A stretch of 64,000 nt of DNA, taken from contig NZ_OMPN01000001.1 in the NCBI RefSeq assembly GCF_900291975.1, forward strand, positions 2,418,001 to 2,482,000. Direction: 5' to 3'. How positions within the stretch are numbered: position 1 is the first letter of the stretch; every line of letters starts with the position of its first letter. Positions 13,251 to 22,411 of the stretch are shown one piece after another. This stretch comes from Agathobaculum massiliense. GTDB taxonomy: Bacteria; Bacillota; Clostridia; Oscillospirales; Butyricicoccaceae. Under the pieces are notes generated by a model. It was not told the DNA's origin and ran no database searches. It was given only the letters and a program-made list of their open reading frames with translations. The translations under genes and the position numbers were made by a program.

Positions 13251-16188
13251 GCTTTCTGCCCTCCTCTACTGCGGCCAGCATGCTGCGGATGCGGATTTTG
13301 GCCGCGCCCAGGTTGCTGATCTCGTCAATTTTAAGCTGTGTATAGATTTTGCCGCCGTCTTCACAAATAGCGCGCATTTCGTCCGTTGTGATCGCATCGA
13401 TGCCGCAGCCGAACGATACGAGCTGGATGAGCTGCGCGTTTTCCTTGCGTGTGACATACTTCGCCGCGCCGTACATGCGGGAATGGTAGGTCCACTGGTT
13501 GAGCACATGGACCTCCGGTACCTTGGCAAGCTGCCAGACCGCGTCCTCGGACACGATAACCATGTTGAATGAAGCAATGAGCTGGTCGATGCCGTGGTTG
13601 ATCTCAGGATCGACGTGGTACGGCCGGCCTGCGATGACCGCGATATCCAGCCCGTGCGTGTCCGCGTAGGCGATGGCCTTCTGCCCCTCGATGCGGATCT
13701 GTGCATAATAGTCCGCCAGCGCCTGATACGCGGCCTGGGACGCAGCGGCCACCTGCTTTTTCTTCAGTCTGGGGTATTTCCCGCAAAAGTACTTGACCGC
13801 CTGCTGGACAAAGCGCTTGGGTTCGGTCAGTTCAAAATACGGCATCATAAAGTCAAAGTCCTGCAGCGCGCTCACGTTGGCCTTGAGCAGCTCGGGATAA
13901 TAGGCCACAACCGGACAGTTGTAGCAGTTGGTGGCGCGGCCCTCGTCGATGTTATAGGTCATGCAGGGATAGAAAATCGCGTCCACACCCTTGTCGAGCA
14001 GGTTTTCGATATGCCCGTGCATCAGCTTGGCCGGATAGCAGACCGTGTCCGACGGGATGGAGTGCTGCCCGCGCATATACATATCGCGCGTGGATACGTC
14101 GGACAGTACGGTTTCAAAGCCGAGCGCGCGCAGGAACGTGGTCCAGAACGGCAGCAGCTCATACATATTCAGGCCGAACGGGATGCCGATTGTGCCATTC
14201 GGCATGGGCTTACCGCTCGGCTCGCCCATGCTCTTGAGCTTTTCGAGCTTCCATTTATACAGGTTGGGCAGCTCGGCCTTCTTTGTGCCGCCGAGCGGCC
14301 GTTCGCAGCGGTTGCCCGAGATGAACCGCCGCCCGCCGCCGAAATCGTTGACCGTCAGGCTGCAGTGGTTCTCGCACAGGCCGCAGCGCGCGGATTTGAC
14401 CGTGTGGCGGAAATGGGAAAGCACGTCCATGCCAATCAGCGTGGTTTTAGCGGGACGGTTGTCCTTGGCGTGCAGCGCGGCGCCGTATGCGCCCATCAGG
14501 CCGGAGATCGCGGGACGGGTCACGTCGCGGCCGATCTCCTGCTCGAACGAGCGTAGGATGGCGTCGTTGAGGAAGGTGCCGCCCTGCACCACGATGTGCT
14601 GGCCGAGGTCATCCGGCGAGTGAGCGCGGATGACCTTGTACAGCGCGTTTTTGACGACCGAAACCGACAGGCCGGCCGAGATCGCGTCGATGCCCGCGCC
14701 GTCCTTCTGCGCCTGCTTGACCGACGAGTTCATGAATACCGTGCAGCGCGAGCCAAGGTCGATCGGGTGCTGGGCGAACAGGCCGAGCTTGCAGAATTCC
14801 TCGATTGAATAGCCCATCGAGCGGGCAAAGGTTTCGATGAACGAGCCGCAGCCGGACGAGCAGGCCTCGTTGAGCGAAATATTATCAATGCATTTGTTGC
14901 GGATCTTGAAGCATTTGATATCCTGCCCGCCGATATCGATGATGAAGTCCACGTCCGGACAGAAGTGGCGCGCCGCGCGGAAGTGCGCGACCGTTTCGAC
15001 CAGGCCGAAATCCACGCCGAAGGCGTTCTGGATGAGCGCCTCGCCGTAGCCCGTGACTGCGCTGGACACGATATGCACGCGGTCGCCGCACAGCTCATAG
15101 AGCTTGGTGAGCTGCTCGCGGATCACGTCGGCCGGATTGCCCTTATTGGACTGGTAATGGTGGAACAGGATCTGATGGTCTTCACCGATTAATACCAATT
15201 TGGTAGTTGTTGAACCGCAATCGATGCCCAGATAAGCGTCGCCCTGATAAACGGTCACGTTTTCCGTCATTACGTCGTGTACCCCGTGGCGGCGCTTGAA
15301 GGCCTGGTATTGCTCGTCGTTTTCAAACAGCGGCGGCAAGTATTGGGCCACCAGAGGCGCGGCCGCGGCCTTTTCCAGCGCTTCCAGCAGGGAATCGACG
15401 GAATAGGTGGAGCGGGTGTCTTTGGCATATTCCGCCGCGCCCGCCGCGATAGCATAGGGGGCGAGCGCCGGAAAATGCGCATGGTCGTCGTCGAGCTGCA
15501 GGGTTTTCTGGAATTGTCGCTGCAGGCATTTGAAAAAAAACAGCGGACCGCCGAGGAAGAGGACGTCCCCCTTGATCTCGCGCCCCTGCGCAAGCCCCGC
15601 GACCGTCTGGTTAACGACCGCCTGGAAAATGGAGGCGGCAACATCCTCCTTGCGTGCGCCCTCATTGAGCAGCGGCTGGATATCCGACTTGGCGAACACA
15701 CCGCAGCGGGAAGCGATAGTATAGATACGCTCCGCGCCCTGCGCCAGTTCGTCCAGTTCGGTGGGCGTCACGTCAAGCAGGATCGCCATTTGGTCGATGA
15801 AAGCGCCCGTGCCGCCGGCGCAGGAGCCGTTCATGCGCTCCTCCAGCTGGCCGGTCAGGAAAACGATCTTCGCATCCTCGCCGCCCAGCTCGATAACCAC
15901 GTCGGCCTGCGGGACATGGACGCCGACCGCCTTGCGGGTGGCGAATACCTCCTGCACAAAGTCGATACCCGACGCCTTGGCAACGCCGAGGCCAGCCGAG
16001 CCGGTGATCGCGCAGTGGATAACGGCGTCCTCACCGATCAGGCTGCGGGCATTTGTCACAAGCTCGACAGCCTTTTCGCGCACCTTGGAAAAGTGGCGCT
16101 CATAATGTTTGTGGATAATCTCCCCATCGCGCACGACAACGATCTTAACGGTCGTCGAGCCGATGTCGATTCCTACGTTTACATTCAT
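13225..16188 (-). CDS. acyl-CoA dehydratase activase-related protein with two ASKHA ATPase domains
   Basis: A 987-residue protein. Domain 1 starts VNVGIDIGSTTVKIVVV and has the cluster-binding region MNGSCAGGTGAFIDQMA and SRCGVFAKSD. Domain 2 (from about residue 325) repeats the pattern: YLGIDCGSTTTKLVLIG, IGGQDIKCFKI, NEACSSGCGSFIETFA and SRCTVFMNSS. A cysteine-rich linker (CGLCENHCSLTV) follows, then a DUF2229-like part (GIPFGLNMYELLPFWTTFL, PCMTYN, NCPVVAYYP). BcrA/BadG-type ATPases drive low-potential electrons into dehydratases or reductases. The start at 16188 (MNVNVGID) is chosen over the longer frame for homology and an AAAGGA site. The physiological acceptor is unknown. Confidence 0.88.
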   Translation of the reverse strand: MNVNVGIDIGSTTVKIVVVRDGEIIHKHYERHFSKVREKAVELVTNARSLIGEDAVIHCAITGSAGLGVAKASGIDFVQEVFATRKAVGVHVPQADVVIELGGEDAKIVFLTGQLEERMNGSCAGGTGAFIDQMAILLDVTPTELDELAQGAERIYTIASRCGVFAKSDIQPLLNEGARKEDVAASIFQAVVNQTVAGLAQGREIKGDVLFLGGPLFFFKCLQRQFQKTLQLDDDHAHFPALAPYAIAAGAAEYAKDTRSTYSVDSLLEALEKAAAAPLVAQYLPPLFENDEQYQAFKRRHGVHDVMTENVTVYQGDAYLGIDCGSTTTKLVLIGEDHQILFHHYQSNKGNPADVIREQLTKLYELCGDRVHIVSSAVTGYGEALIQNAFGVDFGLVETVAHFRAARHFCPDVDFIIDIGGQDIKCFKIRNKCIDNISLNEACSSGCGSFIETFARSMGYSIEEFCKLGLFAQHPIDLGSRCTVFMNSSVKQAQKDGAGIDAISAGLSVSVVKNALYKVIRAHSPDDLGQHIVVQGGTFLNDAILRSFEQEIGRDVTRPAISGLMGAYGAALHAKDNRPAKTTLIGMDVLSHFRHTVKSARCGLCENHCSLTVNDFGGGRRFISGNRCERPLGGTKKAELPNLYKWKLEKLKSMGEPSGKPMPNGTIGIPFGLNMYELLPFWTTFLRALGFETVLSDVSTRDMYMRGQHSIPSDTVCYPAKLMHGHIENLLDKGVDAIFYPCMTYNIDEGRATNCYNCPVVAYYPELLKANVSALQDFDFMMPYFELTEPKRFVQQAVKYFCGKYPRLKKKQVAAASQAAYQALADYYAQIRIEGQKAIAYADTHGLDIAVIAGRPYHVDPEINHGIDQLIASFNMVIVSEDAVWQLAKVPEVHVLNQWTYHSRMYGAAKYVTRKENAQLIQLVSFGCGIDAITTDEMRAICEDGGKIYTQLKIDEISNLGAAKIRIRSMLAAVEEGRKLAEQQHIS

Positions 16189-16420
16189 AAGTATCCTTTT
16201 TCTCCCGTGTAAAAAACAATGCGCCGCAAGACGCATGGAAAATTGCGGCAAGATGCGTTCTGCGTTGCAGAAAACAGGGGTTTTCGCTGGGAAATGCTTT
16301 CCTGAACTGGTATAAATGGGGGAAAGCCGCCGCAAGACCGCAATCTTACTTATTTAATATATACGCGCATGGGAGAAATGTCAATCCACTGTAAAGGTGC
16401 GGGGCTGCCGAAAATACGCC

Positions 16421-16449
16421 TTGACAAAGCGCGTATTTTTATATAAAAT
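16421..16449 (+). promoter_or_regulatory. promoter of the SAM riboswitch-metK transcript
   Basis: TTGACA (16421-16426) and TAAAAT (16444-16449) are separated by 17 bases. The riboswitch begins about 24 bases downstream of the -10 box. Confidence 0.75.
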
Positions 16450-16472
16450 AGACTGCGTAAATGAATAAATTT

Positions 16473-16616
16473 CCTTATCGAGAGCGGTGGAGGGAACGGC
16501 CCTGTGAAACCCGGCAACCTGCGCAAATCCATGCGTAAGGTGCCAAATCCGGCGTATGAACACGAAAGATGAGGGGGCAAAACGCACTTTTCGCTCCCAA
16601 AAGGGAGCGTTTTTTG
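16473..16616 (+). ncRNA. SAM-I (S-box) riboswitch with terminator
   Basis: The leader contains the classic S-box order: CTTATCGAGAGCGGTGGAGGGA, then GGCCCTGTGAAACCCGGCAACC, then AAGGTGCCAAATCC, closing with GATGAG (about 16568-16573), which pairs with CTTATC to make P1. A terminator follows: CGCTCCC (16592-16598) and GGGAGCG (16603-16609) with six T residues. When S-adenosylmethionine binds, P1 forms and the terminator stops transcription before metK. Control of SAM synthetase by its own product is the known use of this class. Confidence 0.93.
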
Positions 16617-16654
16617 TTGCTCTCCCGAAAAATGCAGAAAGGAATAAAATCGCT

Positions 16655-17839
16655 ATGGCACATCATTTTTTTACATCGGAATCCGTCACGGAGGGGCATC
16701 CGGACAAGATCTGCGACCAGATTTCGGACGCAATCCTTAACGAAATCTTAACGAGCGACCCGTACGCGCGCGTGGCCTGCGAAACGACCTGCACGACCGG
16801 CATGGTACAGGTCATGGGCGAGATCTCCACGACCTGCTATGTGGATATCCCCAGGGTCGTGCGCGACACGATTCGGGAGATCGGCTACGACCGCGCCAAG
16901 TACGGCTTTGACTGCGACACCTGCGCGGTGCTGACCTCGATCGATGAGCAGTCGCCCGACATCGCTCTGGGCGTGGATAGCTCGCTGGAGCGCAAAGCGG
17001 GCGCGGCTGACGCGGACCTCGCCATCGGCGCGGGCGACCAGGGCATGATGTTCGGCTACGCGTGCGATGAAACACCCGAGCTGATGCCGCTGCCCATCTC
17101 GCTGGCGCATAAGCTGGCCAAGCGTCTGGCCGAGGTGCGCAAGAACGGCATGTTCGACTACCTCCGGCCGGATGGCAAAAGCCAGGTCACGGTCGAATAT
17201 GATGAAGATGGGCAGCCGGTGCGGGTCGATACCGTTGTGCTTTCCACCCAGCACAGCCCCGAGGTGTCCCTCCAGCAAATCCGCAAGGACATGGTTGAGC
17301 AGGTGATCCGTCCGGTCATCCCGAGTCATCTGCTGGATGAAAACACCAGATACTATATCAACCCGACTGGCCGCTTTGTCATCGGCGGCCCGCAGGGAGA
17401 CTCCGGCCTGACCGGACGGAAGATCATCGTCGATACCTACGGCGGCATCGGCAGGCACGGCGGCGGCGCGTTCTCCGGCAAGGACCCGACCAAGGTGGAC
17501 CGTTCCGCGGCGTATGCCGCGCGCTGGGTAGCGAAGAATATCGTCGCAGCGGGGCTGGCGCGGCGCTGCGAGCTACAGTTGGCCTATGCGATCGGCGTAG
17601 CGGAGCCGGTATCCATCATGGTGGAAACGTTCGGAACGGGTGTGGTTGACGAGGGCCGGCTGGCCGAGGCCGTGCGCCGCGTGTTCGACCTGCGTCCGGC
17701 GGCACTGATCGAAACGCTTGACCTGCGCCGGCCGATCTACAAGCAGCTCGCCGCCTATGGCCACATGGGGCGCGAGGAGCTGGGCGTCAAGTGGGAGCAG
17801 ACCGATAAGGTGGAGGAGCTGAAAAAGGCGCTCGACTGA
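16655..17839 (+). CDS. metK: S-adenosylmethionine synthetase
   Basis: A 394-residue enzyme that makes S-adenosylmethionine from methionine and ATP. Motifs: [22 protein letters not shown] at the start, [14 protein letters not shown] (about residues 120-133) and [22 protein letters not shown] in the third domain. Length is standard. The ATG at 16655 follows AGAAAGGAATAAAATCGCT and begins [11 protein letters not shown]; the longer frame upstream crosses the riboswitch terminator and is not used. Transcription passes through a SAM-I riboswitch, so the gene is turned down when SAM is plentiful. The acetyltransferase gene 44 bases downstream may share the transcript. Confidence 0.97.
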   Translation: MAHHFFTSESVTEGHPDKICDQISDAILNEILTSDPYARVACETTCTTGMVQVMGEISTTCYVDIPRVVRDTIREIGYDRAKYGFDCDTCAVLTSIDEQSPDIALGVDSSLERKAGAADADLAIGAGDQGMMFGYACDETPELMPLPISLAHKLAKRLAEVRKNGMFDYLRPDGKSQVTVEYDEDGQPVRVDTVVLSTQHSPEVSLQQIRKDMVEQVIRPVIPSHLLDENTRYYINPTGRFVIGGPQGDSGLTGRKIIVDTYGGIGRHGGGAFSGKDPTKVDRSAAYAARWVAKNIVAAGLARRCELQLAYAIGVAEPVSIMVETFGTGVVDEGRLAEAVRRVFDLRPAALIETLDLRRPIYKQLAAYGHMGREELGVKWEQTDKVEELKKALD

Positions 17840-17883
17840 ACGGGCGGCCGCAGACAAAAGGACTGTTTTGGAGGCGGTAACAG

Positions 17884-18489
17884 ATGACGGAAGAGGAAAA
17901 GATTTTTGCGGGCAAGCTGTTCGACGCGCGTACTAGGGAACTGCGGGATATCAAGCATAAGGCGCATATCCTGTGCCAGCGGTTCAATCAGATGGACGAG
18001 TATGATGCGGCGCGGCTGCCAGTCGTGCGTGAGTTTATCGGCGCGATCGGGGAAAAATATTATTTTCAGGGGCCGATTCAGTTCAACTATGGTTCGCATA
18101 CCTTTATTGGGGAAAACTTTTTCTGCAATTTTAACCTAACCGTGATGGATGACGCGCGCATTTATATCGGCGATAATGTGATGCTTGGACCGAACGTTTC
18201 ACTCATGGCGACCAACCACCCGCTGATTGCAGCGGAACGTACCAGCATGCGCTATCCGGATGGGCATGTTTCCATGTCCGAATATGCAGAAGATATCCAT
18301 ATTGGAAACGATGTTTGGATCGCAGCGAACGCTGTGGTGCTGGGCGGTGTGACGATTGGTGATGGAGCGGTCATCGGCGCGGGCAGTGTGGTGACAAAGG
18401 ATATTCCAGCGGGCTACCTTGCTGTCGGCGTGCCGTGCAGACCGCTGCGCCCCATCACCGAAGCGGACTCCAAGATGGAACTGCTTTAG
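17884..18489 (+). CDS. maltose/galactoside O-acetyltransferase family (LacA/Maa-like)
   Basis: A 201-residue left-handed beta-helix acyltransferase. The N-terminal helical cap ([22 protein letters not shown]) is the Maa/LacA type. Hexapeptide repeats run through [52 protein letters not shown] and [14 protein letters not shown]. The catalytic histidine is in ATNHP (about residue 114). These enzymes move acetyl from acetyl-CoA to sugar hydroxyls, often for detoxification. The start is ATG 17884 after GGAGGCGGTAACAG. It lies 44 bases after metK, without functional link, and ends at a strong terminator. Confidence 0.92.
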   Translation: MTEEEKIFAGKLFDARTRELRDIKHKAHILCQRFNQMDEYDAARLPVVREFIGAIGEKYYFQGPIQFNYGSHTFIGENFFCNFNLTVMDDARIYIGDNVMLGPNVSLMATNHPLIAAERTSMRYPDGHVSMSEYAEDIHIGNDVWIAANAVVLGGVTIGDGAVIGAGSVVTKDIPAGYLAVGVPCRPLRPITEADSKMELL

Positions 18490-18499
18490 TAGGAAAAAC

Positions 18500-18533
18500 A
18501 AAAAGCTCTGCCAACATACTGGCAGAGCTTTTT
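18500..18533. terminator. terminator after the acetyltransferase gene
   Basis: AAAAGCTCTGCC and GGCAGAGCTTTTT form a 12-bp stem with an 8-base loop and T run. It lies between convergent genes and may serve both. Confidence 0.85.
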
Positions 18534-18576
18534 GTTTCAACCAGTAGAGCCGCCTGATTTCACGGCTCTACTTGCC

Positions 18577-20373
18577 TTACTTAAAAGATACGCCTGTATA
18601 TAGCCAGTCAACGCAAATCGAAGTGCGGCTTCCATTCAGCGAACAGAAGGTGCGTACTACACACATGGACCACAGGCCGGTAGATGGGTTCTGAATCCGA
18701 ATGTTCATCCAGTGCATTTCGCGAGAGTGGCTGAAAAGCGTATCGTCCAGCACCATACGCGTAGTAATGGTCGTATTGTCATTCGTTTGAATATCAAATA
18801 CACCTCCGTCGTAGATGCTGACGCGGCGTATATCTGCCAGCACTGAAGTGCCGGTCTCTTTTGGGCGGATCGATAACCGTATTGCATCGGCTGAAACATA
18901 CTCCGCTGACAAAGTTAGCGCGTCAAGAGGAACTTCCGTCGTACTGCCGGCTTTGGACAGGTCGGCATTATACGTGATGGAGGTGCCACGCAAATTGGGG
19001 CTCACAATATCCTGCGCGGAGGTTTTAAAACGCAATTTATAAGAGGTGACGGTGTCCTCTGCTATTTCAATGGCTGGTGCAGGACCGGTATCGCCCTTTT
19101 CACCAGCCTCGCCCTTTGCGCCCTGCGGACCGGCAGGGCCGGCGGGGAGGACGAAATCCAGAGATATGCCGGTATCGGTTTCATTTGCCAAAACGCCCGC
19201 TGTATCACCGGCAGTTACCGTTCCAACGGTTACGGTGGGCGTAGCACCGGTTGCGCCTTGCGGACCGGTATCGCCCTTTTCACCAGCCTCACCTTTTACG
19301 CCCTGCGGACCGGCAGGGCCGGCGGGAAGGACGAAATCCAGAGATATGCCGGTGTCGGTCTCATTTGCCAAAACGCCCGCTGTATCACCGGCAGTTACCG
19401 TTCCAACGGTTACGGTGGGCGTAGCACCGGTTGCGCCTTGCGGACCGGTATCGCCCTTTTCACCAGCCTCACCCTTTGCGCCCTGTGGACCGGCAGGGCC
19501 GGCGGGGAGGACGAAATCCAGAGATATGCCGGTATCGGTCTCATTTGCCAAAACGCCCGCTGTATCACCGGCAGTTACCGTTCCAACGGTTACGGTGGGC
19601 GTAGCGCCGGTTGCGCCCTGCGGACCGGTATCGCCCTTTTCACCAGCCTCACCCTTTGCGCCCTGTGGACCGGCAGGGCCGGCGGGAAGGACGAAATCCA
19701 GAGATATGCCGGTGTCGGTCTCATTTGCCAAAACGCCCGCTGTATCACCGGCAGTTACCGTTCCAACGGTTACGGTGGGTGTAGCACCGGTTGCGCCCTG
19801 CGGACCGGTATCACCCTTTTCGCCCTGTAGCCCTCGCTCGCCCTGTGGACCCTGTTCACCTTGCGGCCCTTGTTCGCCTTGCGGACCGGGACAGCCCATA
19901 TCCCCTTGCGGGCCTTGTGGGCCTCTTTCCCCAGCAAAGCCTTGTTCACCCATCGGGCCTTGTTCTCCGGCTGGCCCACGTTCGCCAGGTTCACCTTTAT
20001 CCCCTTTGGGGCCTGCTGGCCCTACAGGACCGGCGTCTCCTTTCGGGCCGGCCGGACCCCTGTCACCCTGCGGGCCCATGGGACCCGGATTGCCGCGCGG
20101 CCCCTGCGGTCCGACAGCACCTGGATCACCCTTTGGCCCCATATCACCACGGACACCTTGTGGCCCTCGCGGCCCTTGAAGCCCCATCATTCCTCTTGGA
20201 CCAACAGGACCAGGGCAGCCCATTTCACCCTTTTCACCGCGGGCTCCCTGAGGTCCGCGTTCCCCCCGTGGCCCCTGTGGTCCTTGCGGCCCCTGCGGAC
20301 CTTGTGGCCCCGGAATGAAATGATCTTCGCTTGACATGGAGGGGCAGCAGGATTTATATCCATAACAATTCAT
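18577..20373 (-). CDS. collagen-like repeat protein with tandem 60-residue repeats
   Basis: A 598-residue protein. After a short N-terminus ([13 protein letters not shown]) come about 150 residues of Gly-X-Y triplets rich in GPQGPQGP and GPKGD. Four nearly identical 60-residue units follow, each combining collagen triplets with the non-collagen block [20 protein letters not shown] and [13 protein letters not shown]. The C-terminal 160 residues form a globular, beta-rich domain (from [13 protein letters not shown] to DWLYTGVSF), as in BclA-type spore or surface filaments. Proteins of this kind decorate exosporium or cell surface. No signal peptide or sortase motif is visible, which favours a spore-layer protein. 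The start at 20373 is chosen because the upstream extension has no collagen pattern; its ribosome site (GAAGG) is weak. Confidence 0.88.
   Translation of the reverse strand: MNCYGYKSCCPSMSSEDHFIPGPQGPQGPQGPQGPRGERGPQGARGEKGEMGCPGPVGPRGMMGLQGPRGPQGVRGDMGPKGDPGAVGPQGPRGNPGPMGPQGDRGPAGPKGDAGPVGPAGPKGDKGEPGERGPAGEQGPMGEQGFAGERGPQGPQGDMGCPGPQGEQGPQGEQGPQGERGLQGEKGDTGPQGATGATPTVTVGTVTAGDTAGVLANETDTGISLDFVLPAGPAGPQGAKGEAGEKGDTGPQGATGATPTVTVGTVTAGDTAGVLANETDTGISLDFVLPAGPAGPQGAKGEAGEKGDTGPQGATGATPTVTVGTVTAGDTAGVLANETDTGISLDFVLPAGPAGPQGVKGEAGEKGDTGPQGATGATPTVTVGTVTAGDTAGVLANETDTGISLDFVLPAGPAGPQGAKGEAGEKGDTGPAPAIEIAEDTVTSYKLRFKTSAQDIVSPNLRGTSITYNADLSKAGSTTEVPLDALTLSAEYVSADAIRLSIRPKETGTSVLADIRRVSIYDGGVFDIQTNDNTTITTRMVLDDTLFSHSREMHWMNIRIQNPSTGLWSMCVVRTFCSLNGSRTSICVDWLYTGVSFK
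19081..19800 (-). repeat. four tandem 180-bp coding repeats in the collagen-like gene
   Basis: Period 180 bases; the units begin at about 19081, 19261, 19441 and 19621 and differ by only a few bases. The period is a multiple of three, so unit gain or loss keeps the frame and changes stalk length by 60 residues. Part of a fifth unit (the collagen-type segment) follows at 19801. Confidence 0.93.
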
Positions 20374-20647
20374 AATAGTCAACCTTCGCTTGAATAGATT
20401 CTCAGACTTGGAGGTAACCATATTATGCGTACGGCATTTTATTCTGGAGAACAACGCGCCTCCAAGCATTATCATTCTATTCCGGCCCTGACAGCTTTGC
20501 TCTCCCATTCTGTTTGCTGATAACACCGCAATTCAGCCTATTCGGCCCATGGGCTCATAAATGTGCGGATACGCGCGGGTGCGTATTGACTTTCCTTCAT
20601 AAAAGAGGTACGCTGATGGTATTCAACCATCGGGAAGGAGAATGAAT

Positions 20648-21529
20648 ATGCAGGTATTGGAAAACAAACGGTTCAAGGTGACGGTTAACGAAATGGGCGC
20701 GGAGCTGACCAGCTTTTATAGCAAAAAGGACGGTACGGAATATATCTGGCAGGCCGATCCGGCTGCATGGAAGCGCCATGCGCCGATCCTGTTCCCAATT
20801 GTGGGGCGGCTCAAGGATAAGACCTATACAGTCAGCGGTACGGCGTATGAAATCACACAGCATGGCTTTGGCCGCGATCTGGAATGGCGTGCGAACCGCG
20901 TGGGCGATACCTGCGTGGAGTTCCTGCTGCAACAGAGCGAATATACGAAAAAAATGTATCCGTGGGACTTTGCCTGTACGGTGCGCTATACGCTGGAGGG
21001 CGCGACGCTGAAAAAGGAGCATGCGGTCCGCAACCAAAGTGATACGCCGATGTACTACGAGGTCGGTGGGCATGACGCCTATACGTTGTGCTGGAAGACG
21101 GGGGAGCAGATCACGGATTACGCTGTGGAATTCGAAGGGGTGCAGGCGCTGCATCCGGTAATCACGGATGAAAACGTAATGCTGAGCAGGGAGCATGGCG
21201 ACCTGCCGCTCGTGGACGGCTGTCTGCCAATCGGCAGGGAGACATTCCGCGCGGACGCGATGATCCTGGATGATTTGCCGGTACGGCGCGCCTCGATTGT
21301 TTGCCGGAAAAATGACAAGCGGGTGACCATGGACTTTTCGGACTTTCCGTACTTTGCACTATGGAGCCCTTATAAGGATTTTGACGTGCCGTTTGTCTGC
21401 CTTGAGCCCTGGAGTACCCTGCCGGATGGCGGCTATCTGGATCACGCGATCGAAAACAAGGTGGGCGTGCGCGTCCTGCAGCCCGGGCAGGAAGAAACGC
21501 TTTCGTTCTCCACAACAATAACCGACTGA
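20648..21529 (+). CDS. aldose 1-epimerase family protein (LacX-like)
   Basis: A 293-residue galactose-mutarotase-fold protein. Recognisable parts are MGAELTSFYSKKDGTEYIWQAD, HAPILFPIVGRLKDKTYTVSG, EITQHGFGRDLEW with the catalytic-type histidine, GGHDAYTLCW, and CLEPWSTLPDGGYL near the C-terminus. Members of the LacX branch act on hexose anomers or hexose phosphates; the substrate is not settled. ATG 20648 lies seven bases after GGAAGGAG and is preferred to ATG 20642, which is too close. No sugar operon is attached. Confidence 0.88.
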   Translation: MQVLENKRFKVTVNEMGAELTSFYSKKDGTEYIWQADPAAWKRHAPILFPIVGRLKDKTYTVSGTAYEITQHGFGRDLEWRANRVGDTCVEFLLQQSEYTKKMYPWDFACTVRYTLEGATLKKEHAVRNQSDTPMYYEVGGHDAYTLCWKTGEQITDYAVEFEGVQALHPVITDENVMLSREHGDLPLVDGCLPIGRETFRADAMILDDLPVRRASIVCRKNDKRVTMDFSDFPYFALWSPYKDFDVPFVCLEPWSTLPDGGYLDHAIENKVGVRVLQPGQEETLSFSTTITD

Positions 21530-21627
21530 GGCGGAGCGGCATGAGTGCTGCGCGTGCAGGCACAGCATACGGCGGTGCGGCTTGATAGGATCGTGATTGT
21601 GCTGCGGCAAAGCGAGGCGAGGGTTAG

Positions 21628-22218
21628 ATGGGGAAAAGAAAAGGCTTGATAATAGGGGCGATAGCGGTTCTGCTTTTAGCAGTTGCCTGCAAAGTGGCAG
21701 ACGCCTACCTCTCCTATCCGATTCAACCGGATATGGCCAACCTGACAGAACATATCTCAAAATTCTATAACAGAGGGAGAAAAACGGAGGTTTCCCCCTA
21801 TATTGCGCTGTATGACAGCGTGAATATTGGCGATAAAACCTACTGCCTGATGGAGATTGGCGAAGATTTGGATTTCGGCAGCGTGGCTTTGGAAAAAAGT
21901 GTGTTTGGCCGGTATAGGATAGCCCGCATGTCGTATGGTGGCGGACATTTTAGGGACGGCATTATTGAAAGCGGTGGGAAAAAGTATTTTTTGTTTGCGG
22001 GCAGGGATATCACGGCCCGAATTTGCAAAGCCACAGCTTTAATCGGCGGTGAGCGCTATGAATTATATACGCCGGAACAAAAAGATCATTTTTTGCTTTG
22101 TACAGAGATCAGCGATCAGGCGCAGGAAAAACATGTGGATCGAAGCGAAATAACGTTTTATGATAAAAACAACAGGGATATAACCGACCAATATAATTTA
22201 TCCGGCGGCGGTATCTAA
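21628..22218 (+). CDS. hypothetical exported or lipid-anchored protein
   Basis: A 196-residue protein of unknown family. A basic N-terminus (MGKRKG) and one hydrophobic segment (LIIGAIAVLLLAVAC) look like a signal anchor. The Cys at the end of the segment makes a lipoprotein possible, though the lipobox AVAC is poor. The rest is soluble with alternating beta-like segments (IALYDSVNIGDKTYCLMEIG; KKYFLFAGRD) and shows no motif I recognise. It is more AT-rich than its neighbours, which hints at later acquisition. GTTAG-like spacing gives only a modest ribosome site before ATG 21628. Confidence 0.7.
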   Translation: MGKRKGLIIGAIAVLLLAVACKVADAYLSYPIQPDMANLTEHISKFYNRGRKTEVSPYIALYDSVNIGDKTYCLMEIGEDLDFGSVALEKSVFGRYRIARMSYGGGHFRDGIIESGGKKYFLFAGRDITARICKATALIGGERYELYTPEQKDHFLLCTEISDQAQEKHVDRSEITFYDKNNRDITDQYNLSGGGI

Positions 22219-22280
22219 ACGCTCGGTTGCCCGCCTGCGGCGGATGCCCCGCGTTGCACTATCCGAATATATACGCTTTC

Positions 22281-22311
22281 AACCGGCTCCGGCTCATACC
22301 GGAGCCGGTTT
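22281..22311 (+). terminator. terminator before the copper operon
   Basis: AACCGGCTCCGG and CCGGAGCCGGTT form a 12-bp stem with a 6-base loop, closing the transcript of the preceding gene; T run short. Confidence 0.7.
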
Positions 22312-22342
22312 GCATATCTGAATTTTCCATTGCGCAAACTAC

Positions 22343-22399
22343 TTGACAAAATGGTCCGGTTGCCGTATACTGACCATAGAACACACCCCCTCCTGGGGG
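22343..22399 (+). promoter_or_regulatory. copper operon promoter with CsoR-type operator
   Basis: TTGACA (22343-22348) and TATACT (22366-22371) are 17 bases apart. Downstream lies CCCCCTCCTGGGGG (22386-22399), an inverted repeat of five C and five G around TCCT. G/C tracts of this form are the known operator type of CsoR repressors, and csoR is in this operon. Repressor bound here would block the start region. Confidence 0.75.
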
Positions 22400-22411
22400 A
22401 GGGGAATAAGG

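Noticed and set aside
19046-20179. Long plus-strand frame rich in SPFSP and GPAGP, and the 180-bp repeats as a possible CRISPR
   Set aside because: It is the complement of the collagen-like gene. Repeat units are contiguous coding repeats without unique spacers.
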